Assembly (NCBI GenBank): GCA_041166025.1
Contig: JBEAMJ010000076.1
Span: forward strand, 1 to 64,000
Reading direction: 5' to 3'
Source: UBA7672 sp041166025
GTDB taxonomy: Bacteria > Pseudomonadota > Alphaproteobacteria > Caulobacterales > Hyphomonadaceae
Length of the DNA: 64,000 nucleotides
The translations under genes were made by a program, and so were the position numbers. The notes under the pieces were generated by a model that searched no databases, had not been told where the DNA came from, and worked only from the letters and a program-made list of their open reading frames with translations. This document shows positions 27,460 to 35,675 of the stretch, one piece after another (the first letter of the stretch is position 1; every line of letters begins with the position of its first letter).

Positions 27460-28088
27460 GGCGTGCGCATCGGCGTCGCATCCGGCTCTCGCACATAGAC
27501 CGGCCGCGCCGGCGGCAGACCGTGTGCGGCCAGGCGGGTCGCGAAGAGCGCTGCTGCAACAGCGGAGGGCGCGCCATGGATCCGTCGCGTCCCGAGGTCG
27601 GGCAGGTCGTCCAGCTGGCCGCATACGGCGTCGGTTCCGGCGGCCAGGGCCGCAAGTTCTGCCTCGCTGGCTTCGAAAGGATCTGCACCGCCCCTGCCCG
27701 TATCGATCAACTGTCCCCACCAGCTGCGCCCAGGCGGACGGCGTTTGGCGGGCAGCAGGCCAAGAACGTAGCCCTGCCCAGGCAGGCCTTCGATCGCCTC
27801 GAGGCTCGTCACGCCGACGGCAGGGATGTCGAGCGCCAGCGACAGGCCGCGGGCGAAGGCGACGCCCACGCGAACACCGGTGAAGGAGCCCGGGCCGACG
27901 ATGACGGCAACGCGATCAAGCTCTGCGAAGGCGACGCCAGCCTCGCGCATGACGTGGTCGACCACGGGCGCAAGGCGGGCATCGTGTCCCTGGCTCATGG
28001 GCTCGGCAAGCCGGGCAACGGTTGCACCGTCACGGATCAACGCTGCTTCGCAGGTGTCAGCCACGGTGTTGATGCCGAGGACCCGCAT
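27456..28088 (-). CDS. tsaB: tRNA t6A37 synthesis partner TsaB
   Basis: 210 residues. The N-terminus MRVLGINTVADTCEAALI and the motif IVGPGSFTGVRVGVAFARGLS are typical of TsaB, an ASKHA-fold protein that scaffolds TsaD in making t6A at position 37 of ANN-reading tRNAs. It overlaps the nitroreductase stop by one base (TGATG) and rimI by four. The C-terminal half is Ala/Pro-rich and poorly conserved, as in the family. Confidence 0.95.
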   Translation of the reverse strand: MRVLGINTVADTCEAALIRDGATVARLAEPMSQGHDARLAPVVDHVMREAGVAFAELDRVAVIVGPGSFTGVRVGVAFARGLSLALDIPAVGVTSLEAIEGLPGQGYVLGLLPAKRRPPGRSWWGQLIDTGRGGADPFEASEAELAALAAGTDAVCGQLDDLPDLGTRRIHGAPSAVAAALFATRLAAHGLPPARPVYVREPDATPMRTP

Positions 28089-28690
28089 CAGACAATCCGG
28101 CAGGCGTCGTCGAAATCGAGGCGCGGCGCGCGGGGGCGCAAGCGCGTGTCGTCGCCATGGCCGATATTGACGAGGAAGCTGGAGCGCCAGCCCTTCATGA
28201 CCGGATCGGAGGCGAAGAATTCCCGGTCGACCCCTTCGCGGCGAAAACCGTTCATCGGCCCGCAGTCAAGACCGAGCGCACGAGCCGCGAGGATGAGATA
28301 GGCGCCCTGCAGCGTGCCCGACTGGATGGCGTTCCATTCGGCGTTCTTTGGGTCGGCGAACCAGTCCTTCGCGTTGGGCGCGTGCGGAATCAGTTTCGGC
28401 AACTGTTCGACGAAGTCGAGATCGTAGGCGACGATGGCAGTCCACGGCGCGGCCATGGTCTGCGGGCGATTGCCCTCATCGAGATATGGTTCAAGACGCG
28501 CTTTGGCCTCGGGCGAGCGCACGAACATGAAGCGCGCGGGGCAGATGTTCGACGCCGTGGGCCCCATCTTCAGCAGGTCGTAGGTCGCGCGGATCAGGAC
28601 TTCCGGCGTCTCTTCCTCCCTCCAGCCACGCCGCGTGCGCGCGGAACGGAAGATCTGGTCGAGGTCAGCATCCCCGATCGGCTTGCCCAT
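28088..28690 (-). CDS. Nitroreductase-family FMN protein, RutE/malonic semialdehyde reductase-like
   Basis: 200 residues from ATG 28690 (AGGG 8 bases upstream; the ATG at 28696 is too near it). It has the nitroreductase fold, with FRSARTRRGW at the N-terminus, MGPTASNICPARFMFV, and GAYLILAARALGLDCGPMNGF. The sequence pattern fits the RutE subgroup, which reduces malonic semialdehyde from uracil degradation or general 3-hydroxypropionate toxicity; no other rut gene is here. It is inserted between nfu and tsaB, a spot that is empty in many relatives. Confidence 0.88.
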   Translation of the reverse strand: MGKPIGDADLDQIFRSARTRRGWREEETPEVLIRATYDLLKMGPTASNICPARFMFVRSPEAKARLEPYLDEGNRPQTMAAPWTAIVAYDLDFVEQLPKLIPHAPNAKDWFADPKNAEWNAIQSGTLQGAYLILAARALGLDCGPMNGFRREGVDREFFASDPVMKGWRSSFLVNIGHGDDTRLRPRAPRLDFDDACRIV

Positions 28691-28700
28691 GGTCATCGCC

Positions 28701-29282
28701 CTAGGCCGCCGCCTCGACGGCGGTGACTTCGGGCACGTAGTGGCGCAGGAGATTCTCGACGCCGGACTTCAGAGTCAGAGTGGAAGACGGGCAACCCGAG
28801 CACGCGCCGCGCATCGAAAGGTAGACGACGCCGGTCGCGGCATCGAAACGCTTGAAGATGATGTCGCCGCCATCATTGGCGACGGCGGGCCGCACGCGGG
28901 TGGCGATGAGTTCCTTGATCTCGGCGACGATCTCGGCGGTCTCGCCGTCATAGGCCACGTCGTCCTCGGACGCGGGCGAACCCGATGCCTCCGCGCCATC
29001 GGCAAGCAGCGGCGCGCCTGAGACGAAATGGTCCATGATTGCCGCCAGCGCCTGCGGCTTGATCACGGCCCAGTCGGCGTCCTCCTCCTTGGTAATGGAG
29101 ACAAAGTCGGACCCGAAGAAGACAGCTGTGACGCCAGTGACGCCGAACAGGGCCGCCGCCAGCGGCGAGGCGATGGCTTCATCCGGGCTGGCGAATTCGT
29201 ACGGGGTGGCCGGCGAGACCTCCTGCCCCGGCAGGAATTTGAGGGTCGCCGGATTGGGGGTGGGCTGGGTCTGAATGAACAT
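28701..29282 (-). CDS. Fe-S cluster carrier Nfu (NifU-like)
   Basis: 193 residues. The N-terminal Nfu_N domain begins MFIQTQPTPNPATLKFLPG, and the C-terminal NifU domain holds the CxxC motif (MRGACSGCPSSTLTLKSGVENLL). Two such proteins bridge a 4Fe-4S cluster through the CxxC and pass it to apo-enzymes. Client genes in this window are miaB and nth. It is separated by about 90 bases from the universal stress gene upstream and lies 10 bases before the nitroreductase. Confidence 0.95.
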   Translation of the reverse strand: MFIQTQPTPNPATLKFLPGQEVSPATPYEFASPDEAIASPLAAALFGVTGVTAVFFGSDFVSITKEEDADWAVIKPQALAAIMDHFVSGAPLLADGAEASGSPASEDDVAYDGETAEIVAEIKELIATRVRPAVANDGGDIIFKRFDAATGVVYLSMRGACSGCPSSTLTLKSGVENLLRHYVPEVTAVEAAA

Positions 29283-29370
29283 CGGATATCGCCTCTGCTG
29301 CCCGCTACATGGCCCCGCACGAGCTGACGTGCAATCGCGAACCGGCCTGCGCGCGAAACCCGCGGCGGCG

Positions 29371-29853
29371 TCAGCCCGAGAATCCGCCGATTTCGGTCAG
29401 TTGCTCGTCCGACAGCCCGCCTGGGATGACGGTGACGGCGATCGGCCGGCTGGCGATGGGCTTTCCCTTGGCGAGGCGGGAGACCAGCGGGCCAGGCCGC
29501 CAGCCCGGGGCGGCTGCAAGGATGAGAACCTTGATTGCAGTATCATCGTCGATGAGCTTACCGATCGCATCGACCGGCTCCTCCTCGCTGATGACAATCT
29601 CGGCCTTGAGGCCGACCTTGTCCTCAACGAGGTTCGCGTGTCCGACGGCCTTGAGGCGCGCAGAATCGATGGCGTCCTGACTGATTTCCCGGTCGAGGCC
29701 AACCCAGCCGCCAAGACCGGGGACGCGCGCGCAACGCAGCATCACCAGGCCGGCGCCCACGGCCTTGGCGCGCATCGCTGCAAAAAGAAGCGCGCTCACA
29801 CACTCCTCCGTCTCGTCCGACACGGCGAGGAATTTTCGTGACACGCTTGTCAT
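29371..29853 (-). CDS. Universal stress protein family (UspA-like)
   Basis: 160 residues from ATG 29853. A single alpha/beta Usp domain: RKFLAVSDETEECVSALLFAAMRAKAVGAGLVMLRCARV at the N-terminus and IKVLILAAAPGWRPGPLVSRLA followed by PIAVTVIPGGLS. The ATP-binding G-2x-G-9x-G pattern is not obvious, so nucleotide binding is uncertain. It keeps the conserved position between trpS and nfu. Nearby promoter signals are not clear. Confidence 0.9.
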   Translation of the reverse strand: MTSVSRKFLAVSDETEECVSALLFAAMRAKAVGAGLVMLRCARVPGLGGWVGLDREISQDAIDSARLKAVGHANLVEDKVGLKAEIVISEEEPVDAIGKLIDDDTAIKVLILAAAPGWRPGPLVSRLAKGKPIASRPIAVTVIPGGLSDEQLTEIGGFSG

Positions 29854-29923
29854 GACGCCATGAGGCTCTCTCGGGGCCGCCAGGTCAAGCGTGACCCCGT
29901 TGCATGCCCGTCCGTGTGAAGGA

Positions 29924-30997
29924 TCAGGGGGCGGCGCCTGGCGCAGCGACCGTTTGCGCCACCGCGGGCGTCTCAACAAGGTTTCGGAGCGCGCGCGTCG
30001 CAGTCTCGGCTTGCCCGATGAGGAAGCTCATCGATGCGGGGTGGTTGCCGAACAGCGAACCGTCCGCATCGCCATTGAACACGATCAAGGGATGAAATTC
30101 GGCGACCGCGCGCCAGGCCTTCAGTGCGTCATCGCGGGCCTTGGCGACATCGGGACGGTCGGGCCAGTTCAGCGTTGCGAGGATAAGCCAGGACACTGTC
30201 GCGCGCCCCTTTGCAGCGTAGACGGCGCGGGTCGCCTCCTCGTCCATCGGGCTGCCGCCGATGGTCGAGGCCGACGTGACGATGCCGGACTGGCTCATGG
30301 CGGCCCAGGCCGAGATCAGGGCGAGCTGCTCGGCGGTCTGTGCGGCGGTGAGATCGGTGGCTGCATCGCGGCGGCGCAGGCGGCGGTCGTAATTCACCAG
30401 GGCATCGCGTGCGGCGCGGAGCTGGATGCCCGTCGCGTCGTCACTGACGAGACGGGCGGCGGCGGAAAGATCGACATCCTCGCGTCCGGCTGAAACGGCA
30501 TGCTGGTCGGCCAGGCGCAGGACATCGCCCAGCGCGCCGGCCAATGCTGTCTGGTAAGCGGGCTTGCCGGTCAGGCGGGCCATGGGCTCCCAAGCCTCTG
30601 AGTCCGTTGCCCAGCCGAGCTGGTTGAAGTGATCTTCCATCAGCATGGCGGCGGCGCCGACAAGCGGAACGGCCCAGTCGGCCCGATTCACCAGCCGGTC
30701 GAAATCACGATCGCCGATATCGCTCGAGGCGACGACCGCAGCAGGATAGGCCGCGAGCAGCGCCGTGATGACCGAGGCGTTGACCCAGAACTTGATATGC
30801 TCAAAGAGCGTCCGGCCATGAGCTTCGGCCTCGTGCGTCTCGTCGTTTGGCGCGCTGGCGATCGTGCCTTCGATGATCGATTCGGGCTCGGGTTCGATCT
30901 GGCGGAGCGGGAACGGCCGATCGGTCTCGCCGGCCTTCTCCGCCGCGGGCGCGTGGTCGGCCACGACCATGTCGCGACGAAGTTTCAGAACAGACAT
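29924..30997 (-). CDS. Putative single-pass membrane protein, DUF2333-like
   Basis: 357 residues. A charged N-terminal segment of about 70 residues precedes one membrane helix (FWVNASVITALLAAYPAAVV). The rest is helical with patterns such as LADQHAVSAGREDVDLSAAARLV and RAARDALVNYDRRLRRR. Spacing of LGW, the aromatic/Gln strip and the DxDL block reminds me of DUF2333 proteins, which have no known function. The C-terminus is Ala/Val/Pro-rich. It sits between the copper-chaperone gene and the stress gene as an accessory member of the block. The family assignment is tentative. Confidence 0.65.
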   Translation of the reverse strand: MSVLKLRRDMVVADHAPAAEKAGETDRPFPLRQIEPEPESIIEGTIASAPNDETHEAEAHGRTLFEHIKFWVNASVITALLAAYPAAVVASSDIGDRDFDRLVNRADWAVPLVGAAAMLMEDHFNQLGWATDSEAWEPMARLTGKPAYQTALAGALGDVLRLADQHAVSAGREDVDLSAAARLVSDDATGIQLRAARDALVNYDRRLRRRDAATDLTAAQTAEQLALISAWAAMSQSGIVTSASTIGGSPMDEEATRAVYAAKGRATVSWLILATLNWPDRPDVAKARDDALKAWRAVAEFHPLIVFNGDADGSLFGNHPASMSFLIGQAETATRALRNLVETPAVAQTVAAPGAAP

Positions 30998-31086
30998 CGC
31001 CCAGCCCCAGCTAGCGCAGTCAGACCCTGAATGAGCCTGTCGTTAACCTCAACCCACTAATCCTTTAGGCGGCGTTACCGTACCGG

Positions 31087-31506
31087 TCACGGCGCCGGCG
31101 CACCAGCAAAAGCGATGGTCTGGACGCTCCCCGACTCTAGCTCGATTTGAATCGGAAATGTGGCGCCGGCAGCCAGGGGTTGCGGCGCGATCACCATGAG
31201 ATGCAGCCCGCCGGGTTCAAACTTAACGGTTTTTCCGGCCGGCAGCTCAATGTCCGGGCGCTGTTCCATGCCCGCCATTCCCTGGTCCGACCTTGATTCA
31301 TGAATTTCGACCGCGCGCGCGCGAGGTGAAGATACCGCAACGATTCGGTCGGCGATGTTCGAGGTGATCGAGAAATAGGCAACGCCCGTTCCCCCATCGA
31401 CCAGCGGCGGCCGATAGCGTGCATCATCAATCCTTAGGCTCACGGTCTGCCCGCCGCTGCAGGCGGCCAGAACGATGAGGGCGGCGGCAAGCAGGTGTCG
31501 CATCAT
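31087..31506 (-). CDS. PCu(A)C-type periplasmic copper chaperone lipoprotein
   Basis: 139 residues. The lipoprotein signal is MMRHLLAAALIVLAAC. The copper site matches the PCuAC pattern: H and M ligands in VEIHESRSDQGMAGM and, after about 20 residues, HLM in GLHLMVIAPQPL. The family hands Cu(I) to cytochrome oxidase CuA or to other periplasmic copper enzymes. It overlaps trpS by 4 bases at its own start (ATGATG), so the two are translated together. No oxidase genes are in the window. Confidence 0.93.
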   Translation of the reverse strand: MMRHLLAAALIVLAACSGGQTVSLRIDDARYRPPLVDGGTGVAYFSITSNIADRIVAVSSPRARAVEIHESRSDQGMAGMEQRPDIELPAGKTVKFEPGGLHLMVIAPQPLAAGATFPIQIELESGSVQTIAFAGAPAP

Positions 31507-32540
31507 GGCCGCCAGAAGCCGATGACGCGGCGGACCTCATCCATCACGGGTGCGGCGATGGCGTTTGCGCGCTCACCGCCCTGCTTCAGCACGCGATCGA
31601 CCTCGGCCGGATCGCTCATCAGCCGGCGCATCGCGTCGGCGACAGGGCCGAGCTTGGCCACCGCGAGATCAGCCAGCGCCGGCTTGAACTTGCCAAAGCC
31701 GTGACCGCCGAACTCGTCGAGCACCTGCTGTTCGCTCTGGCCATTGAGCACGGCGTAGATGCCGACGAGGTTGGCGGCCTCAGCCCTGCCCTCCAGCCCC
31801 TTCACGTCAGTGGGCAGGAGATCGCTGTCGCTTGTCGCGCGCTTGATCTTCCTTGCGATCTCGTCGGGCGTGTCGAGCAGGTTGACGCGCGAGGCGTCAG
31901 AAGGGTCCGACTTCGACATCTTCCTTGTGCCGTCCTTGAGCGACATGATGCGGGCGCCGGGCCCCTGATAGATCGGTTCAGGAAGCGGGAAGAATGCCGG
32001 TGCGCTGAAATCGCGGTTGAACTTGGCCGCGATGTCGCGGCTGAGTTCCAGGTGCTGTTTCTGGTCCTCGCCGACCGGCACGTGGGTCGCCTTGTAGGCA
32101 AGGATGTCGGCGGCCTGAAGCACGGGATAGTCGAACAGACCGACGGAGATGTTCTCGGCGTCCTTGCCGGATGACTTGTCCTTGTACTGCGTCATCCGCT
32201 CGACCCATCCCATGCGCGCGACGCAGTTGAGGATCCATCCCAGCTCCGTATGCGCCGGCACCGAGGATTGCGCGAAGATGATCGCCTTCTGGGGATCAAT
32301 TCCGGCCGCAAGGTAGGCGGCGGCGATCTCGCGCGTCTGGGCGGCAAGCAGCTTCGGGTCCTGCGGGACGGTGATGGCGTGAAGGTCGACCACGCAGAAG
32401 ATGCACGGATACTGGTCCTGCATCGCGACGAACTTCACCAGCGCGCCGAGATAATTGCCAAGATGCAGGCTCCCGGAAGGCTGAACGCCGGAAAAGACGC
32501 GCCTTGGGCCGGAATACTCAAGATGCTTGCTGTCGGACAT
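31503..32540 (-). CDS. trpS: Tryptophanyl-tRNA synthetase
   Basis: 345 residues from ATG 32540; codons farther upstream add non-conserved residues. Class I synthetase with the HIGH-like PSGSLHLGNYLGAL and KMSKS in RKMSKSDPSD. It charges tRNA-Trp in the cytoplasm. It sits between murJ-side genes and the usp/nfu series as in other alphaproteobacteria, here with a copper-chaperone gene overlapping its stop. The divergent S41-like gene starts 160 bases away. Confidence 0.97.
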   Translation of the reverse strand: MSDSKHLEYSGPRRVFSGVQPSGSLHLGNYLGALVKFVAMQDQYPCIFCVVDLHAITVPQDPKLLAAQTREIAAAYLAAGIDPQKAIIFAQSSVPAHTELGWILNCVARMGWVERMTQYKDKSSGKDAENISVGLFDYPVLQAADILAYKATHVPVGEDQKQHLELSRDIAAKFNRDFSAPAFFPLPEPIYQGPGARIMSLKDGTRKMSKSDPSDASRVNLLDTPDEIARKIKRATSDSDLLPTDVKGLEGRAEAANLVGIYAVLNGQSEQQVLDEFGGHGFGKFKPALADLAVAKLGPVADAMRRLMSDPAEVDRVLKQGGERANAIAAPVMDEVRRVIGFWRP

Positions 32541-32700
32541 CGAGGGCCAGTAGCAGCGCAGCTCATCCAACGGCAAGTCGCCAGGTCGAGAGAAGGTGAG
32601 GCCGCCCCTCCGGGCTATGTCGGAATATGCAGACATATTGCGCATCGCCAGAAACCATGATCAACTAGTTTCATAGTTTCTGTTGGAGGCCCCGGGAACG

Positions 32701-34071
32701 ATGAAAGAGCTCTCGCTCCTTGTGCTCGCTGGGCTTCTGGCGTCGGTCATTGCCGGCGGACTGGGACAGGCACAGCCGGGTCCGTCGACTGACAGGGCCC
32801 GCGCGGGCATGACGCCTGAGACCCGGCTGGCTGATCTTGCGGTGTTCCGCACAAGGTTCTTGGCGACGGACAGATCCTTTTCGCAGGCGGCTCGCGCCGA
32901 AGCTGACGCGCGTCTGGCAAAGCTCGAAGTGGAAGCTGGCGCCATAAGCCAGGCCCATTTCGATCTCGAGCTCGCACGGATCGCGGCGCTCGCGGACAAC
33001 GGCCATACCCACTACGTCCTGGGATCACTCAGCCGCTACTACAACCGCGTTCCCATCCGCCTCGGCGTGTTTGGCGAGGACTTCCACGTCGTACGCGCCA
33101 GACAGGGAAATGAGGACCTGCTGGGAGCAAAACTCGTCAGCATCGACGGGCGCCCGATCTCCGAACTGCGCAAGGCCGGCCGAAGCTTGTGGGGCGGGCT
33201 CGACGGTTTCCGTGACCGCGTAACCTTCAACCTGCTCGAAAGCCCCGAACTGCTGCGCGCCTCGGGCCTGTCGAATGCCGAAATGGGCGCTGCATATACG
33301 TTCAAGACAAGCAGAGGCGAGGTTTCGCGAACCCTCATCGGCGAGGCGCCATCGCCTGCCCGTCCCTTCTCATCGCCATACACGCTGCTCTATCCAGGCA
33401 AGCTGCAGCTTGAAGACGCCGCGTGGTCGACGGCGCTCGCAGAGGACGACGCGCCATGGTCGCTGCGGGATCCTGCTTCAACCTTTCGCTGGCGCGCTGC
33501 GCCCGAGATTTCCGGCATCGTCATCGACATGCGGGCCAACATGGACGCAAGCGACATGAAGATCGCCGATGCCCTGGGGATGTTCGATCAGGCGATCGCG
33601 CAAGCGAAGCCGAAAAATCTCGTACTCGACATGCGCCTTAACGGCGGCGGCAATCTCAATACCACGCGAGCCTGGGCAAAATCACTTCCCGCCAAAGTCT
33701 CCGGTCGCATCTTCGTCCTGACCAGCCCGCTGACTTTCTCTGCTGCAATCTCCACTGTTGGATATCTTGAGCAGGAAGCACCCGACCGGGTGATTATCGT
33801 CGGAGAGATGATCGGGGATCGCCTGCATTTCTGGGCGGAGGGGCGCGGCGTCGACCTGCCCAACAACAGGGGCATGATCGGACTTGCAACCCAGCGTCAC
33901 GACTATGCCGGAGGATGCAGGGCGTACACGGACTGCCATATCGCGGTGAAGGTGGCGCCGATCGCAGTTGCGAGTCTGGCGCCCGACATCCCGGCGCCTT
34001 GGACGATCGAGGCCTATCTTCGGGGGCGCGATCCGGCGATGGAGGCCGTTGCGCAGGCGCTTGCAGATTAG
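32701..34071 (+). CDS. Secreted S41 (tail-specific protease-like) protein
   Basis: 456 residues from ATG 32701; a TTG six codons upstream is less likely. A signal peptide covers residues 1-25 (MKELSLLVLAGLLASVIAG). The body has the family opening ADNGHTHY, a PDZ-like part (GAKLVSIDGRPISELRKAG), and the S41 core VLDMRLNGGGNLNTT with IFVLTSPLTFSAAIS containing the likely nucleophilic Ser. The Lys of Ctp proteases is not seen in VIIVGEMIGDRLHFWAEG, as in some S41 branches. It probably cleaves or binds periplasmic peptides. It lies alone between trpS and murJ and ends in a 4-base overlap with murJ (TTAG). Confidence 0.8.
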   Translation: MKELSLLVLAGLLASVIAGGLGQAQPGPSTDRARAGMTPETRLADLAVFRTRFLATDRSFSQAARAEADARLAKLEVEAGAISQAHFDLELARIAALADNGHTHYVLGSLSRYYNRVPIRLGVFGEDFHVVRARQGNEDLLGAKLVSIDGRPISELRKAGRSLWGGLDGFRDRVTFNLLESPELLRASGLSNAEMGAAYTFKTSRGEVSRTLIGEAPSPARPFSSPYTLLYPGKLQLEDAAWSTALAEDDAPWSLRDPASTFRWRAAPEISGIVIDMRANMDASDMKIADALGMFDQAIAQAKPKNLVLDMRLNGGGNLNTTRAWAKSLPAKVSGRIFVLTSPLTFSAAISTVGYLEQEAPDRVIIVGEMIGDRLHFWAEGRGVDLPNNRGMIGLATQRHDYAGGCRAYTDCHIAVKVAPIAVASLAPDIPAPWTIEAYLRGRDPAMEAVAQALAD

Positions 34072-35660
34072 CCCTCGCCGCCCGAGGCAACGCCGGCGGC
34101 GCCCTTCTCGCGCCTCAGCGCACCCTTGATCTCGGCGAGCGTAACGGCGCCAAGCGCGAAGGCGGCGAGGCCGTAGATGACAACGCCAAGTCCCATCACG
34201 GCCAGAACGGCAACTTCCTTTTTCCAGAACAGGTCGGACAACAGCGGATACTGCCAGGCGCAAAGGCCGGCGAAGACGCCCATCAGGGTGCTCGCAACCA
34301 TCAGGCGCACCATGCGCGTCCAGACCGATGCGCCCATGGTGTAGGCCCCTTCCCGCGCGAGCGCGCCAGCTAGCAGGAAGACATTGACCCAGGCGCCGAA
34401 AGAGGTGGCAATGCCGAGACCGATCGCGCCATCGATCCCCTGGGTGGGTAGCCAGTACCAGAGGCCGCTGCCGACAATCACGGTGATCGCCACCGAGATC
34501 AGCGAGAACTGCATCGGACGCTTGGACTTCTGTCGCGCGAAGAAGGGCGGGGTAAAGACCTTGGCCAGCACGAAGGCTGGAACGCCCCAGGCGAACTGGC
34601 GCAGGACCTCGGCCGTGCGCAGGGCATCTGCGCTGGTGAAGGCGCCGCGCGTGACCGTAGCGTCAATAATGAAGAAGGGCATTACGAGAAGCGCGACGGC
34701 CGCCGGAAGCGTGAACGCCATCGAAAGGCCAATCCCGTCGTCCATCGTGCGCGCCGCTCCGGCCTGGTCGTTCTCCGCAAAGTGACGCGACAGCCGCGGC
34801 ACGAGGGCGAGACCCACGGCCACGCCGATGAGCCCGAGCGGCAGCTGGTAGAGACGGTCGGAATTGTAAAGCACGGCGCGTGCGCCCTCGTCAGATCCAG
34901 AGAGGGTCTGCGTGACCAGCGAGGAAACCTGCAGGGCCCCGCCGGCGATAGCGCCCGGGACGGCGATCGCCAGCATGCGGCGCACGCCTTTCGTCAGCAC
35001 CGGCAATCCGACGCGCAGGTCGACTCCGAGCTTGCGCGCGCCCCACCACAGCAGGGCGCATTGCAACAAGCCAGACACCGTCACCGCAGCAGCCGCCCAT
35101 TCGGCTGCTTGCTGCTCGGAAGGTGCGATGAGCAAGGGAATGATTGTGCAGATGTTGAGCAGGATCGGCGCTGCAGCCGTGAGCGCGAAGCGGCCCAGCG
35201 TGTTGAGCACGCCCGACAACAGCGAAGCGAGCGTCATGAAGACGAGATACGGCATGGCGAGCTGCGCCATCAGCGTCGCGGTCGCCAGCGTATCCGGATC
35301 GTCGGTGTAGGCCGACAGCAGGAAGGGCATGATCCAGGGCATCGCGACCTCGATGCCGATGGTGACAAGGGCCACCACCGTCATGATGAAGGCCATCGCC
35401 TGCGAGGCCATGCGATCAGCCGCCTGAGCGCCTTCCTGGGCGCGCGCTGCTGCAAAGACGGGCACGAAGCCCTGCGCGAAGGCTCCTTCCGCGAAAAGGC
35501 GGCGGAACAGATTAGGCAGCATCTGGGCCGTCGCCCAGCAATCCATCAACGGCCCCTGCCCGCCAAAGCGTGCGTTCAGAGCAAGGTCTCGGGCAAAACC
35601 GAGAACCCTGCTGCCGAGCGTGAAGACGGTCTGCACGAACACGTTGCGCGCAAGGGACAT
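34068..35660 (-). CDS. murJ: Lipid II flippase MurJ
   Basis: 530 residues with about 14 membrane helices. Typical MurJ motifs include SRVLGFARDLALNARFG at the N-terminus and RRLFAEGAFAQGFVPVF soon after, and the central cavity Arg residues are present (RMASQA region). It flips lipid II across the inner membrane for peptidoglycan synthesis. It keeps its conserved place beside glnD (15-base gap). The + strand S41-like gene converges on it and overlaps by 4 bases. Confidence 0.97.
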   Translation of the reverse strand: MSLARNVFVQTVFTLGSRVLGFARDLALNARFGGQGPLMDCWATAQMLPNLFRRLFAEGAFAQGFVPVFAAARAQEGAQAADRMASQAMAFIMTVVALVTIGIEVAMPWIMPFLLSAYTDDPDTLATATLMAQLAMPYLVFMTLASLLSGVLNTLGRFALTAAAPILLNICTIIPLLIAPSEQQAAEWAAAAVTVSGLLQCALLWWGARKLGVDLRVGLPVLTKGVRRMLAIAVPGAIAGGALQVSSLVTQTLSGSDEGARAVLYNSDRLYQLPLGLIGVAVGLALVPRLSRHFAENDQAGAARTMDDGIGLSMAFTLPAAVALLVMPFFIIDATVTRGAFTSADALRTAEVLRQFAWGVPAFVLAKVFTPPFFARQKSKRPMQFSLISVAITVIVGSGLWYWLPTQGIDGAIGLGIATSFGAWVNVFLLAGALAREGAYTMGASVWTRMVRLMVASTLMGVFAGLCAWQYPLLSDLFWKKEVAVLAVMGLGVVIYGLAAFALGAVTLAEIKGALRREKGAAGVASGGEG

Positions 35661-35675
35661 GGAGGAGCGTCCGAC

